64,000 bases of DNA from Lysobacter panacisoli (lineage in GTDB: Bacteria; Pseudomonadota; Gammaproteobacteria; Xanthomonadales; Xanthomonadaceae), in contig NZ_VLNU01000001.1 of NCBI RefSeq assembly GCF_009765165.1, positions 1,789,001 through 1,853,000 on the forward strand, given 5' to 3'. The position numbers were made by a program, and so were the translations under genes. Positions within the stretch are counted from its first letter, which is position 1, and the number at the start of each line of letters is the position of its first letter. Shown here piece by piece: positions 8,998-17,809 of this stretch. The notes beneath the pieces are model-generated. The model worked only from the letters and a program-made list of their open reading frames with translations, was not told the origin of the DNA and did no database searches.

Positions 8998-9936
8998 CTA
9001 CTTCGCCGAGAACAACTTTCGGTGATGGTCCAGGTAAACGGCTTGTTCCTTCTGGAACTTGCCGACCTGCAAGACGCGAGGGATGGACCAACGCTCAAGT
9101 ACGTCCGCGGGAAGTGAGGGGTGCAGCAGCATGCGCCCCTCGTCCTCGAACGAAATGAGGTGGTCGTCGAACAGCGCATCGACGTGCGGCGAAAGCATGA
9201 TGCCGTTGAAGCCATCAATGCGCTCGGCGTTGGTCGAGTAACGCCAAGGCTTGATGTGGCTGGCGATCAGCAGGTGAGGCGCGGTCACACCCGTCACCCG
9301 GCAGTGAGGGTCCACCAGCATGACGCGCTTGCGGAACAAGCCTTGTCCGATTCGCGCCTTTGAAAGCTGCAGCCGCTGCGTTTCCGACAGGCTGGTGTCA
9401 CCTTCGATGGCATGAAGATCGTGCAGCACCTCGGAGCCGATTTCGGGCTCCTTGATAAAGTGCTTCGCGGTGAACGCCTCTGGCGACTCGACGCCCAGCA
9501 TGCCGAGTAGCAGGTTGCCCAGTGCGTCCGAGATGGCGGCCAAGTAGCAACCTTGGTTGCCGTCCCCGTTGGGCTGGATCGGCGAGTACTTGGCGGGCAA
9601 GCGCGGCCCAATGACGTCCATGCGCGTCTTAGGACGAAGCGGAATCGGCGCTGGATTGAAGTAGACGCTGACCAGCCATCCCTCATTCGACCAGTAGCTG
9701 CCGACGTTCCCAAACTCGGTCGGCTTTGGGCTGATCGACGCGGCTTCGCTGACGTGCCCAATGTCGCCGATGAAACCGTCCGCGTAGGAGAAGACGATGT
9801 CGCCCGGACGCACGAGTCGCATGTTCTCGTACGTCTGATTGAACTTGCCGTCAGCATTGCGCAAGGGCGACCACATATAGCCGCCTTGGACTTCCTGCTC
9901 TCGGGTCTGCTTGTGGTTAACCCACCAGAACGCCAT
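8998..9936 (-). CDS. EVE/PUA-like plus HNH endonuclease
   Basis: 312 residues. Seen: an N-terminal domain (about 1-120) with FWWVNHKQT, GGYMWSPLRN, YENMRLVRPGDIVFSYADG and IGHVSEAA, the layout of EVE/PUA-type readers of modified bases; and a C-terminal HNH domain (about 200-295) with CRVTGV, HLLIASHIKPW, GFNGIMLSPHVDALFD and LISFEDEG, giving the His-Asn-His metal-finger set. Known: such fusions are modification-dependent restriction enzymes. Inferred: this cuts DNA carrying modified cytosines, probably phage DNA. No methyltransferase is nearby, consistent with a stand-alone type IV-like enzyme. GC is visibly lower than in the neighbours, a sign of transfer. A GGGGGA site precedes the ATG. Confidence 0.8.
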   Translation of the reverse strand: MAFWWVNHKQTREQEVQGGYMWSPLRNADGKFNQTYENMRLVRPGDIVFSYADGFIGDIGHVSEAASISPKPTEFGNVGSYWSNEGWLVSVYFNPAPIPLRPKTRMDVIGPRLPAKYSPIQPNGDGNQGCYLAAISDALGNLLLGMLGVESPEAFTAKHFIKEPEIGSEVLHDLHAIEGDTSLSETQRLQLSKARIGQGLFRKRVMLVDPHCRVTGVTAPHLLIASHIKPWRYSTNAERIDGFNGIMLSPHVDALFDDHLISFEDEGRMLLHPSLPADVLERWSIPRVLQVGKFQKEQAVYLDHHRKLFSAK

Positions 9937-10051
9937 GCCATGTCCCCCTTGCGTCCAGCGTACCTAGGTCGGGGCTGAGCGTCAGCCTTTCTCCCACTGC
10001 CGCGTCAGAAGTTCGGCCAGCCCCAGCGGGTGAGGCGGCAAGTGCGCGTCC

Positions 10052-10381
10052 CTACTCACACCCCACGCCATCCCCATCCCGATCCAGGTGCGGCCCGTAG
10101 CCCGGGTCGCCCCGGCGGACCGGTGCGGCCCCGGCGGCGCGAGCGTGGGTGCAGTTGCGGAAGGAGGTGCCCGACGGCCCGCTGGGTTGCAGGCCCTGGG
10201 CGTACGGCGAGACGACGCGGGGCGCGTAGTCGTTGGCGGGCGCGGCCGATGGCGAACGGTGGCAGTGGTAGCCGCCGTTCTTGCGGTCGTTATGGCAACC
10301 GTCCTTGTTGAGCCCGCCGCCGTGCGCCCCGGCGTTGCCGCCGCAGGCAAGCGCAAGCGCCGCGATGATCCACTTCCGCAT
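10052..10381 (-). CDS. Secreted YHYH/Excalibur calcium-binding protein
   Basis: 109 residues. Seen: a signal peptide ending GNAGAHG; a Cys/His segment LNKDGCHNDRKNGGYHCH; a spacer; and the C-terminal Excalibur motif FRNCTHARAAGAAPVRRG followed by GYGPHLDRDGDGVGCE, whose DxDxDG resembles an EF-hand loop and has two flanking cysteines. A GGGGGAACGGCC ribosome site supports this start. Known: Excalibur domains occur in extracellular nucleases and surface proteins and are thought to bind calcium. No catalytic domain is present. Confidence 0.85.
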   Translation of the reverse strand: MRKWIIAALALACGGNAGAHGGGLNKDGCHNDRKNGGYHCHRSPSAAPANDYAPRVVSPYAQGLQPSGPSGTSFRNCTHARAAGAAPVRRGDPGYGPHLDRDGDGVGCE

Positions 10382-10461
10382 GGCCGTTCCCCCGTTCGGC
10401 TGGCGGAGAGGGTAACGGATGCCGCCCAGCAAGTGGGACAGGTCCCGGCCGCGCGACGCGA

Positions 10462-11985
10462 TCACTCCAGATACAGATCCCACTGCTCGACGCGGCCCAC
10501 CTGGTCGATCGCCGTGCGCACGTCGTCGCGGGCGAGGAGGGTGGCGCGGCCGGAGGCTGTTACCGCATCGCCCGGCAGCTGCGGCGGACTCAGGCCCTGC
10601 TGCACCCACATCAGTACGCTGGTGCGGCTTTCCGGCGACGCCAGCATGTCGCGGACCTGGCTCGCGGCTTCGTCGATCCGGCCATCGCGCAGCAGGGCCC
10701 GCAGGAAAGCTTCCGGGTTCTCGCTGCGATGGGTGCGCAGGTAGGCCAGCGCCTTCGTCGCGACGCGCTTGTTGCCCGTCTGCACCGCCGCGCAGTGCGT
10801 CACGAAGTTGCGGACGGTCTGCCCGAAGGGGCTCATGTTGTCCTTGACCGTTGCGATCGCGCGCAACGCGTCGTCGGGCCGTTGCAGGCTGCAGTAAAGC
10901 CCACCGAGGTTGAGCGCCTGGTTGACGTTCGGCTGGCCGCGATAGGGCATCGACGCGGCGCGCGTGAGTTCGGCGACCGCCTCATCGGTGCGCCCCATGC
11001 GCAGCAGCGCGGTGGAGCGGCTGTTCATCAGCCAGATCGCTTCGTCAGCGCCGCTGAGAGCGGGTGCATCGGCCGGCGCGGATGCAATCTCCGCCTGCGT
11101 GTCGTCGACCAGCTTGAGCAACGCCTCGTGCTCGCCGGTCAGCAACAGTGCGCGGGTCAGGTGCACGCGGACTTCCATGTCGTCGGGCGACAGCTGCATC
11201 TGTTGGCGCAGCGCCTCGACTTCACGGCGCGCGGCGTTGCCCGGGTCGAAGGTCCACGTTCCGCCCTGCACGACCGAGTCGAAGCGCTTGTCGCTGAGCA
11301 GGCCGATCAGCAGCTTCGCGGACTTGATGCGGCGGATCGCCGACGCGGCGCGCACGAGGTCCTTCTGTTCGGCGCGCGCGAGGGCAAGTGCGAACCACGC
11401 GTCGTCGTCGGAGCCCACCTTGCTCGACCAGTTCGCGTCGAACAACGCCTGCAACAGGGCGATGCGCTCGGGCGACGACCATTTCGGCCGCCACACCAGC
11501 GCGTCGAGCAGGCGGTCCGGCGTCTTCGCCAGCAGTTGCGGCCAGCGTTCGACGATCTCGGTGAAGGCGGCGGCAGCGGCTTCGGGATGACCGGTGTCCA
11601 GTTCCACCGTCGTCAGTCGATACCAGCTGCCGGGCTGCGAATCGTCGGCACGCACGGCGCGGCGGTAGAGATCGAGCGCGCGGTCGACGTCGTCCGCCAG
11701 TACCAGGTCGCCGGCGGTGGTCAATGCGACGGCCTGCTCGCGCGGCGGCAACGATGCGAACAGTGGTGCATCGATCAGCTTCGACAGCCGTCGGGCCGCT
11801 TCGGCGTGCTTGTCGGCCGCCATCAGTTCGTACGCGTCGTCGAGCTCGTCGCGAAGACGTTGCTGTTGCGGGTTCGGTGTTTCCTCGGCCGTGGCGGCCG
11901 TCGTTTCCTCCGCGCCTGCCACGCCGCTCATTCCGAAGCACATGGCACATCCGATGGCCAACGCCAGCGTCCGATATCGCCGCAT
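10462..11985 (-). CDS. Periplasmic TPR protein
   Basis: 507 residues. Seen: signal peptide MRRYRTLALAIGCAMCFGMSG cut near GVAGAEE; then helical repeats with TPR character (ALDLYRRAVRADDSQPGSWYRLTTVELDTG; DEAVAELTRAASMP; ALNLGGLYCSLQRPDDALRAIATV). A GGGGAT site supports the start. Known: TPR proteins are protein-interaction scaffolds. Inferred: a periplasmic adaptor. It lies directly downstream of the barrel protein gene on the same strand with a 64-bp gap, so the two may be co-transcribed. I do not recognise a named orthologue. Confidence 0.75.
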   Translation of the reverse strand: MRRYRTLALAIGCAMCFGMSGVAGAEETTAATAEETPNPQQQRLRDELDDAYELMAADKHAEAARRLSKLIDAPLFASLPPREQAVALTTAGDLVLADDVDRALDLYRRAVRADDSQPGSWYRLTTVELDTGHPEAAAAAFTEIVERWPQLLAKTPDRLLDALVWRPKWSSPERIALLQALFDANWSSKVGSDDDAWFALALARAEQKDLVRAASAIRRIKSAKLLIGLLSDKRFDSVVQGGTWTFDPGNAARREVEALRQQMQLSPDDMEVRVHLTRALLLTGEHEALLKLVDDTQAEIASAPADAPALSGADEAIWLMNSRSTALLRMGRTDEAVAELTRAASMPYRGQPNVNQALNLGGLYCSLQRPDDALRAIATVKDNMSPFGQTVRNFVTHCAAVQTGNKRVATKALAYLRTHRSENPEAFLRALLRDGRIDEAASQVRDMLASPESRTSVLMWVQQGLSPPQLPGDAVTASGRATLLARDDVRTAIDQVGRVEQWDLYLE

Positions 11986-12049
11986 GCGATCCCCGTCCCG
12001 TCCCCGTTCGCCGCAGTGTGTCAGAGCGCGCTGGGCCGCACCAGCGCGG

Positions 12050-12937
12050 TCACGGTCCTTCGTCGTCCGCACCGAAGCGGTAACGCACCAGCAGTTCCGC
12101 GAACCCAGTCGAGCCCGCATCGACGTCGAGACGCGTGCCGAGGTCGTCCTCGAAATCGTGGTGTCGATCGAACTCGCTGCCGAGCTGTGCGCCGATCGAC
12201 CAACCTTCGGCGAACGCCCAATGCGCGGTGAGCGCGGCGCGCCACGCTTCGACGGTGTAGTCGAATTCGGCGCCATCGCGTTCGTCGCTGACGACATGCC
12301 ATTGCCCGCCGGCGGGTTCGACATTGACGCCGAGCCACACGCGCTCGTGCGTGCGCCAGTCGAAACGCGTGTGCGGCCAGCCCAGTTGCAGCGACGTGCG
12401 TTCGCCGCGATGCAGTGCCATCAGCACCGGATACGCCTGCGGGTCGCCGAAGCGGTCGTCGTAGCCCGCGCCGGCGCGCCAGCCCCAGCCGGTGTCGGGG
12501 ATGCGTTCGGCGACGGCTTCGCCGTAGAGGTTCACGTCCTCACCGGTGCCGCGCTTGAACAGGTCTTTCATCACGTTGGACGACGTGGCGACCGTCGGCG
12601 TGAGGGTCGCGCGGAAGACCGTCGTGTCGCCCGTGTGCCAGTGCAGCGGAACGGCAAGGCGGTGCAGGTCGCGATCGCGTGAGGCGACGTCGGTGTAGGC
12701 GTAATGCGTGTAGACGTAATCCGCGCCGATGGCGAAGCGGCCGCCGAGTACATCGAATGTCGGCGATTGCAGGCTCAACCCGGTCTCACGCCCGTCCATG
12801 TGCGCATCGTCGCCGAGGCTCGCGTCTTCCAGGTGGACGTAGTGCGCGCGGATGAAGGCGGCATCGCTGGCGTGCAGCATTCCCGTCGGCGCGCAGCCGA
12901 ACAGGACGACGGGCAGCAGGAGCCTGGGGCGGACCAT
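12050..12937 (-). CDS. Outer-membrane beta-barrel protein, DUF6268-like
   Basis: 295 residues. Seen: a signal peptide ending GMLHASDA, then alternating amphipathic strands with many aromatic residues (FAIGADYVYTHYAYTDV; GWGWRAGAGYDDRFGDPQAY; TSLQLGWPHTRFDW) and an aromatic C-terminal strand FAELLVRYRFG, typical of a porin-like barrel. The similarity to DUF6268 is from memory and not certain. Same strand as the TPR gene and the DUF2784 gene; function unknown. Confidence 0.65.
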   Translation of the reverse strand: MVRPRLLLPVVLFGCAPTGMLHASDAAFIRAHYVHLEDASLGDDAHMDGRETGLSLQSPTFDVLGGRFAIGADYVYTHYAYTDVASRDRDLHRLAVPLHWHTGDTTVFRATLTPTVATSSNVMKDLFKRGTGEDVNLYGEAVAERIPDTGWGWRAGAGYDDRFGDPQAYPVLMALHRGERTSLQLGWPHTRFDWRTHERVWLGVNVEPAGGQWHVVSDERDGAEFDYTVEAWRAALTAHWAFAEGWSIGAQLGSEFDRHHDFEDDLGTRLDVDAGSTGFAELLVRYRFGADDEGP

Positions 12938-12995
12938 GTGCGGTTGAGCGATCGATGCACGCCGAGCATAGCGCCGCTTCCGGCGCGTCGCGGAT

Positions 12996-13403
12996 TCACC
13001 TTCGCGAAGGGCGACGTCGCGGCGGCACCACGAACCAAAGCACCAGCACGAACGCGGCGAAGGCGGTATACGCGGCGACGAAGGCCCACCACGGCGCGTC
13101 GAAGAAGATCAGCCGCGACAGCCAGTGCTCGATGAAGGATTCCGCGTAGACCGATTCGCCCGCGCGGCGGCGTAGCGCCTGTTCCCACACGGTCAGCGGG
13201 CACAACGCGCCCAGCCACGCCTGCAACGCGATGAACACCATCAACAGCACGTGCGCGAGCCGCCAGCGGAAACCGTGCACCCACGCCCAGCGCAACGCGC
13301 CGCCGAGTGCGATGGCGAGTGCGCCGAGAATCACGAAGGCGACGATGCCCACGTGCAGCACGAGGATGGCGTCGGCGAGCAAGGCGGCGAGCGCGGGCGT
13401 CAT
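12996..13403 (-). CDS. DUF2784 membrane protein
   Basis: 135 residues with four predicted membrane helices (LADAILVLHVGIVAFVILGA; HVLLMVFIALQAWLGAL; WWAFVAAYTAFAAFVLVLWF). The signature CPLTVWEQALRRRAGESVYA followed by SFIEHWLSRLIFF is that of DUF2784. Inner-membrane protein of unknown role; the C-terminus is strongly basic (PPRRRPSRR). Confidence 0.85.
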   Translation of the reverse strand: MTPALAALLADAILVLHVGIVAFVILGALAIALGGALRWAWVHGFRWRLAHVLLMVFIALQAWLGALCPLTVWEQALRRRAGESVYAESFIEHWLSRLIFFDAPWWAFVAAYTAFAAFVLVLWFVVPPRRRPSRR

Positions 13404-13412
13404 GCCGCGACT

Positions 13413-13799
13413 CTAGCGCGCGGCGAGGATCGGCCAGGGATGGCGCAGCACGATGAACCAGACGATGGCCGCCGCGAGGGCGACGGCGGACACGACGGCG
13501 GCGACCACACCGCACCGTGACCATCGCGCCTGCGCGCGCAGGAACTGGTCACGGCTGTCCCAGCGCCGATTGCGCCACGCCCATTCGCGGCCTTTTGCGG
13601 CCAGCACCACCGCGACGACGAGGTTCACGCCGGGGATCAGGCACAGCAGCCCGATCCACACGCCGTTGCCGAGCGCCCACACCCAGTTGAGGAGCAGTGC
13701 GCCCCAGCTCCAGCCGGCCACACCGGGCGGAAGCGCGGCGATGCGACCCATGCCCGAGGTGTTGTAGTAGCCGCTGATGAGCGACGGCGGGTTTTCCAT
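13413..13799 (-). CDS. Two-helix membrane protein of unknown function
   Basis: 128 residues. Seen: an N-terminal soluble stretch, a hydrophobic segment (WGALLLNWVWALGNGVWIGL, continuing LCLIPGVNLVVAVVLAAKG), a basic loop (REWAWRNRRWDSRDQFLRAQ) and a last helix (VVAAVVSAVALAAAIVWFIV). ATG 13799 is preceded by GGAG eight bases upstream. Only nine bases separate its stop from the DUF2784 start, so the pair is probably an operon. I do not recognise the family. Confidence 0.7.
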   Translation of the reverse strand: MENPPSLISGYYNTSGMGRIAALPPGVAGWSWGALLLNWVWALGNGVWIGLLCLIPGVNLVVAVVLAAKGREWAWRNRRWDSRDQFLRAQARWSRCGVVAAVVSAVALAAAIVWFIVLRHPWPILAAR

Positions 13800-14021
13800 T
13801 GCGATGACTCCGGGAGTGCGGCCGGCCCGGCTTCGCGGGCGCCGGACGCAGCGGGATTCGGGGCCGCACGTCGTCCAGGGCATGCGAGGTGCGCCTCGCG
13901 GGGAGGCGGCAGGCGCACAGGTTCGATTTGCCGGGTCGGGCGAACTATCAGAGGAATCCCAAAGCGCGCCGCTTCGCCCTGAACGCCAATGGCGGCGGGC
14001 TCGGCGCCGGGGTCGCGTTAG

Positions 14022-14041
14022 ATGCTGCAATGCAACATAAT
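14022..14041 (+). promoter_or_regulatory. Operator-overlapped promoter of the AraJ-like exporter
   Basis: ATGCTGCA-A-TGCAACAT (14022-14038) is a 17-bp near-palindrome with one mismatch per arm. CATAAT at 14036-14041 fits a -10 and overlaps its right arm. The expected start of transcription is at or next to ATG 14048, so the mRNA may be leaderless. The regulator is unknown. Confidence 0.45.
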
Positions 14042-14047
14042 GTCCCT

Positions 14048-15274
14048 ATGGCTGCCTCACCCAATCTCGGCGTGCCCGTCGCGCCGCCGGTCCTGTCGCC
14101 CCGACAGGTCGCGCTGATCCTGTTCGCCCTCGCGATGGGTGGCTTCGCCATCGGCACCAGCGAATTCGTGGTGATGGGGCTGATCAGCGAGATCGCGCGC
14201 GGGCTCGGTGTGACCGAGCCGCAGGTCGGTCACGTCATCAGTGCTTATGCGCTGGGCGTGGTGGTCGGCGCGCCGCTGCTCGCGATCCTCGGCGCGAAGC
14301 TGCCGCGCCGGACCCTGCTGCTGGCGCTGATGGGGTTCTACGCGCTGGGCAATGTCGCCAGCGCACTCGCACCGGGCTATCACTCGCTGATGCTGGCGCG
14401 CTTCGTCGCCGGTTTGCCGCACGGCGCGTACTTCGGCATCGCCGCACTGGTCGCCGCGCGCATCAGCCCGCCCGAACAGCGCGGCGCGGCGGTGGGTCGG
14501 GTGATGCTGGGCCTGTCGATCTCGCTGCTGGTCGGCAATCCGCTGGCGACCTGGCTCGGACAGAACTTCGGCTGGCGCTGGTCGTTCGCGGTGGTGTCGG
14601 TGATCGCGTTGGCGACGGTTGCGATGACCATGCGCGTGCTGCCGCCGGGCATGCATGCGCCGCGCCCCGATGCGCTGCGCGAACTGCGCGACTTCAATCG
14701 CAAGCCGGTGTGGCTGGCGCTGGGCATCGGCGCGATTGGTTTCGCCGGCATGTTCTGCGTTTTCAGCTACCTCACGCCGACGCTGGTGCACGTGACCGGC
14801 GTGCGCGAGTCGTTCGTGCCGTTCGGCCTGATCGCATTCGGCATCGGCGGCATCATCGGCACGCTCGCGGGCGGCTGGCTGTTCGACCGCCTGCAGTTCC
14901 GCGCCGCCGCGGTGGTACTCGTGTGGTCGGTGATCGTGCTGCTGCTGTTCCCGCTCGCGGCGAAGTCGCCGTGGACGGTGCTGCCGGTGGTGCTGGCCGT
15001 GGGCACGATGGGCGCGCTGGCGACGGTGCTGCAGGCCCACCTGATGGACGTCGCCGCCGAAGCGCAGACGCTCGCCGCCGCATCCAACCATTCCGCGTTC
15101 AACGCCGCCAACGCGCTCGGCCCCTGGCTGGGCGGCATGGCGATCACCGCCGGCTACGGCTGGACGTCGACCGGTTTCGTCGGCGCGGCGACTGCTGTCG
15201 CAGGCCTGCTGGTCTTCGCCTGGGCATGGCGCGAGCAGCGTCCCTCGCGACTGGCGCTGCGCGAGTGCGAGTGA
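14048..15274 (+). CDS. AraJ-like MFS efflux transporter
   Basis: 408 residues with twelve hydrophobic segments. Seen: GGFAIGTSEFVVMGLISEIA, then VGHVISAYALGVVVGAPLLA and the loop-2/3 basic motif AKLPRRTLLLALMGFYALG, all typical of the DHA1 sugar-efflux/AraJ branch of the major facilitator family; a long central loop (LPPGMHAPRPDALRELRDFN) splits the halves. Known: relatives export arabinose polymers, purine ribosides or drugs. ATG 14030 in frame is an alternative start; I prefer 14048 because a -10-like element overlaps the earlier one. No Shine-Dalgarno is seen. Confidence 0.85.
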   Translation: MAASPNLGVPVAPPVLSPRQVALILFALAMGGFAIGTSEFVVMGLISEIARGLGVTEPQVGHVISAYALGVVVGAPLLAILGAKLPRRTLLLALMGFYALGNVASALAPGYHSLMLARFVAGLPHGAYFGIAALVAARISPPEQRGAAVGRVMLGLSISLLVGNPLATWLGQNFGWRWSFAVVSVIALATVAMTMRVLPPGMHAPRPDALRELRDFNRKPVWLALGIGAIGFAGMFCVFSYLTPTLVHVTGVRESFVPFGLIAFGIGGIIGTLAGGWLFDRLQFRAAAVVLVWSVIVLLLFPLAAKSPWTVLPVVLAVGTMGALATVLQAHLMDVAAEAQTLAAASNHSAFNAANALGPWLGGMAITAGYGWTSTGFVGAATAVAGLLVFAWAWREQRPSRLALRECE

Positions 15275-15277
15275 CGA

Positions 15278-16498
15278 TCAGTCGTTGACGGCCTCGCCGC
15301 GCGCGAGGTCTTCCTCCACCGCGGTGAACGCCGAATCCTCACCACGCGGCGCATCGGGCACGCCGGTGGCGAAGTACGCCACGCCGGTACCCGCCTTGCG
15401 ATCCACCCAGACGCCCGACAGCAGGCCGTACGCCGCGCCCGCGTGGCCGACGCGCGCGACGCCATCGCCGAAGGGATCGTCGCGGCAACCATCGCGCGGC
15501 GTCGCCAGCGTCTGCACCGCCAGCCCGTACCGACAATAGAAGCCGCGCTGCGACTGGCTGCTGTCGTCTTCCTCGACGGTCACGCCATTGCCGGGCGCAT
15601 ACGTCCACGCCGGTTGCACGAGTTCGCGCACCGACGCGCGCGAAAGGACGCGCACGCCATCGACCTTGCCATCGCCCAGCAGCAGGCGGCCGATCTTCGC
15701 CAGCCCGTTCGCGGAAATGCGCAGGCCGCCCTGCGGCGAGAACAGCGCGCCGTTGCGTCCCGCCTGCCAGTGCGAAAAATCGCAGTCGTCGCGCGTGGAA
15801 CGGTTCACCGAGCATGCGGGCTTGCTGCCGCGATTGTCATCGCGCACCGCCTCGCCTCTGTCGTCGTACAGCACGACCGCACGCGCCGCCGTCGCGTCGT
15901 CGCACGAATCCCAGTTGAAGCAGGCGTCGATGCGCAATGGACGTAGCACAGTCCGCTGCATCAACTGATCGAAGCGCTCGCCGGTCGCGCGTTCCATCAG
16001 CGTGGCGACCAGCGGAAAGTTGACGTTCGCGTAGCGGAAGTAGGTGCCCGGCGTGTGTTGCGGATCCCACGCGCGCGCATCGTTGGTAACGTCGCGGAAG
16101 GCACCGTCGAGCGGAACCGCGTAATAACCCGCCGCATCGGTGAGTCCGGCGCGATGGGAGAGCAGCATGCGCAGGGTGATCGGCGTGTCGGGGAACGCGG
16201 GATGGCGCAGGCGCCAGCCGAGTTGCGTCGAGACGTCTTCATCGAGATCCAGCTTGCCTTCCTCGACCAGTCGCATCGCGCCAATCGCAGTCACCAGCTT
16301 GGAGATCGAGGCGATACGCACCGGGTCGTCCGCGGTGGCGCGCCGTTGCGCGGCGACATCGGCGAATCCTTCCGCGTCCGTGGACACGACGCCGTCGCGA
16401 TCGAACGCGACGCGTACCGAAGCGACCGGCCCAGCGTGCGCGACGTGCATGGCGAACAGCAGCGGAATCAGGGCGATGCCGGAACCTGCGAAGCGCAT
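15278..16498 (-). CDS. Secreted serine hydrolase, beta-lactamase/DD-peptidase fold
   Basis: 406 residues. Seen: a signal peptide ending HVAHAGP; the SxxK nucleophile motif SISK (about residue 66); the second-box Tyr in YANVNFPLV; MLLSHRAGLTDAAGYY; and the third box as VGHAGAAYGLLSG (HxG in place of KTG). This is the class C/EstB-like penicillin-recognising fold. Known: members are DD-peptidases, esterases or lactamase relatives. Inferred: a periplasmic esterase or peptidase. Two Cys pairs in the middle suggest disulfides. Converges with the MFS gene four bases away. Confidence 0.85.
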   Translation of the reverse strand: MRFAGSGIALIPLLFAMHVAHAGPVASVRVAFDRDGVVSTDAEGFADVAAQRRATADDPVRIASISKLVTAIGAMRLVEEGKLDLDEDVSTQLGWRLRHPAFPDTPITLRMLLSHRAGLTDAAGYYAVPLDGAFRDVTNDARAWDPQHTPGTYFRYANVNFPLVATLMERATGERFDQLMQRTVLRPLRIDACFNWDSCDDATAARAVVLYDDRGEAVRDDNRGSKPACSVNRSTRDDCDFSHWQAGRNGALFSPQGGLRISANGLAKIGRLLLGDGKVDGVRVLSRASVRELVQPAWTYAPGNGVTVEEDDSSQSQRGFYCRYGLAVQTLATPRDGCRDDPFGDGVARVGHAGAAYGLLSGVWVDRKAGTGVAYFATGVPDAPRGEDSAFTAVEEDLARGEAVND

Positions 16499-16660
16499 GG
16501 GCGGAACCGTTCGGGGACCGGCCGACAGCCTAGCCGGGTCGGCGTCGTGTTGCAGGAGTGAAACGTCGGCCGGGATGGGCTGGATCGCGACACGAGGCCT
16601 TCACGCGCGGGTTCCACCGGCCGCGCGCAGACTGGTCCAACTGTCCGCGGGAGCGTGGCG

Positions 16661-17800
16661 ATGTCCATCGAGGCATGTCATCCAGCGGTCGACGATCAGG
16701 TCATCCGCGACATGCTCTGGGCATTCGCGGTGCGTTCGCCCGAGCACGCGATCCTGCTGCTCGACTCCAGTGGCGAGATCACCTGGAACAACACCGGCGC
16801 GGAAGTCATCCTCGGCGCGGGCAAGGGCGAACTGCTCGGTCTGAGCACCTCGCGCCTGTTCACCCGGCGCGATGCGGCGGCCGGCATTCCCGAACACGAA
16901 CGCCTGGAGGCGCGTGCGCGCGGCACCACCTCCGACGACCGCTGGCTCGTACGCCTGAACCGCTCGCGGTTCTGGGCGTCGGGCGTGCTGGTGCACCTGG
17001 GCGAGGAAGCCGACTGCTGCAGCTACCTGAAGCTGTTCCGCGATCTTACTGAAGTGAAGATGCAGCTGGAATCCAACCGCGCGCGCTGCCGCGCCGCGAG
17101 CGAGGCCAGCGAGGCGAAGAGCGCGGCGATCGCACTGCTCGCGCATGAACTGCGTAACCCGTTGGCCGGCATAAGCCTCGCCGCGTCGCTCATGCATCAG
17201 CGCAGCGGCGAGGACCCGGCGCTGGACGAGCCGGTCAAGGTGGTCACGCGCAATGTCGCGCTGGCGACGCGCCTGATCGAGGACCTGATGCAGCACACGC
17301 GCATCAGCTGCGGCGCACTGAGCCTGGAGCGCAGCACCAACTGCCTGCGCGAGCTGATCGAATCGTCGGTCTCGATCGCCAAGCACCAGATGCACCAGGA
17401 AGAGCGCAACGTGCGCATACTCGTGCCGGCGATGGAGATCGAGGTGCACGTCGATCGCATGCGCATGCAGCAGGTCATCGTGAACATGGTGACCAACGCG
17501 CTGCGTTATACGCCCGAACCCGGCCGCATCTGGGTGAGCGGCACGCTGGAGGGCGCCGAAGCCATCGTGCGCGTGTCCGACGAAGGCGATGGCATCCACC
17601 CGGACCACCTCGTCACGCTGTTCGAGATGTTCACGCTGCCGCGCCTCAAGGGCTCGCGGCTCGGCCTGGGGCTTGGGCTGGCGCTGGTCAAGCAGATCGT
17701 CGAGCTGCACGGCGGCAGCGTGCAGGCGCGCAGCGAAGGGCTCGGCAAGGGCAGCCAGTTCGTTGCGCGCTTTCCTGCGCGCAACGGCAACAACGTCTGA
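16661..17800 (+). CDS. Soluble PAS-domain sensor histidine kinase
   Basis: 379 residues, no membrane segment. Seen: a PAS domain (about 20-135: ILLLDSSGEITWNNTGAEVI, DRWLVRLNRSRFW); a HisKA dimerisation domain with the phospho-acceptor His in LLAHELRNPLAGISL; and an ATPase domain with N-box NMVTNALRYTPEPG, G1 DEGDGI and G2 GSRLGLGLGLALVKQIVELH. ATG 16661 follows GGGAG at seven bases. Known: such kinases phosphorylate a response regulator. The only one nearby is the OmpR-type gene at 18648 on the other strand, so pairing is plausible but unproven. Cytoplasmic sensing is inferred. Confidence 0.9.
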   Translation: MSIEACHPAVDDQVIRDMLWAFAVRSPEHAILLLDSSGEITWNNTGAEVILGAGKGELLGLSTSRLFTRRDAAAGIPEHERLEARARGTTSDDRWLVRLNRSRFWASGVLVHLGEEADCCSYLKLFRDLTEVKMQLESNRARCRAASEASEAKSAAIALLAHELRNPLAGISLAASLMHQRSGEDPALDEPVKVVTRNVALATRLIEDLMQHTRISCGALSLERSTNCLRELIESSVSIAKHQMHQEERNVRILVPAMEIEVHVDRMRMQQVIVNMVTNALRYTPEPGRIWVSGTLEGAEAIVRVSDEGDGIHPDHLVTLFEMFTLPRLKGSRLGLGLGLALVKQIVELHGGSVQARSEGLGKGSQFVARFPARNGNNV

Positions 17801-17809
17801 GTCGCGCGG

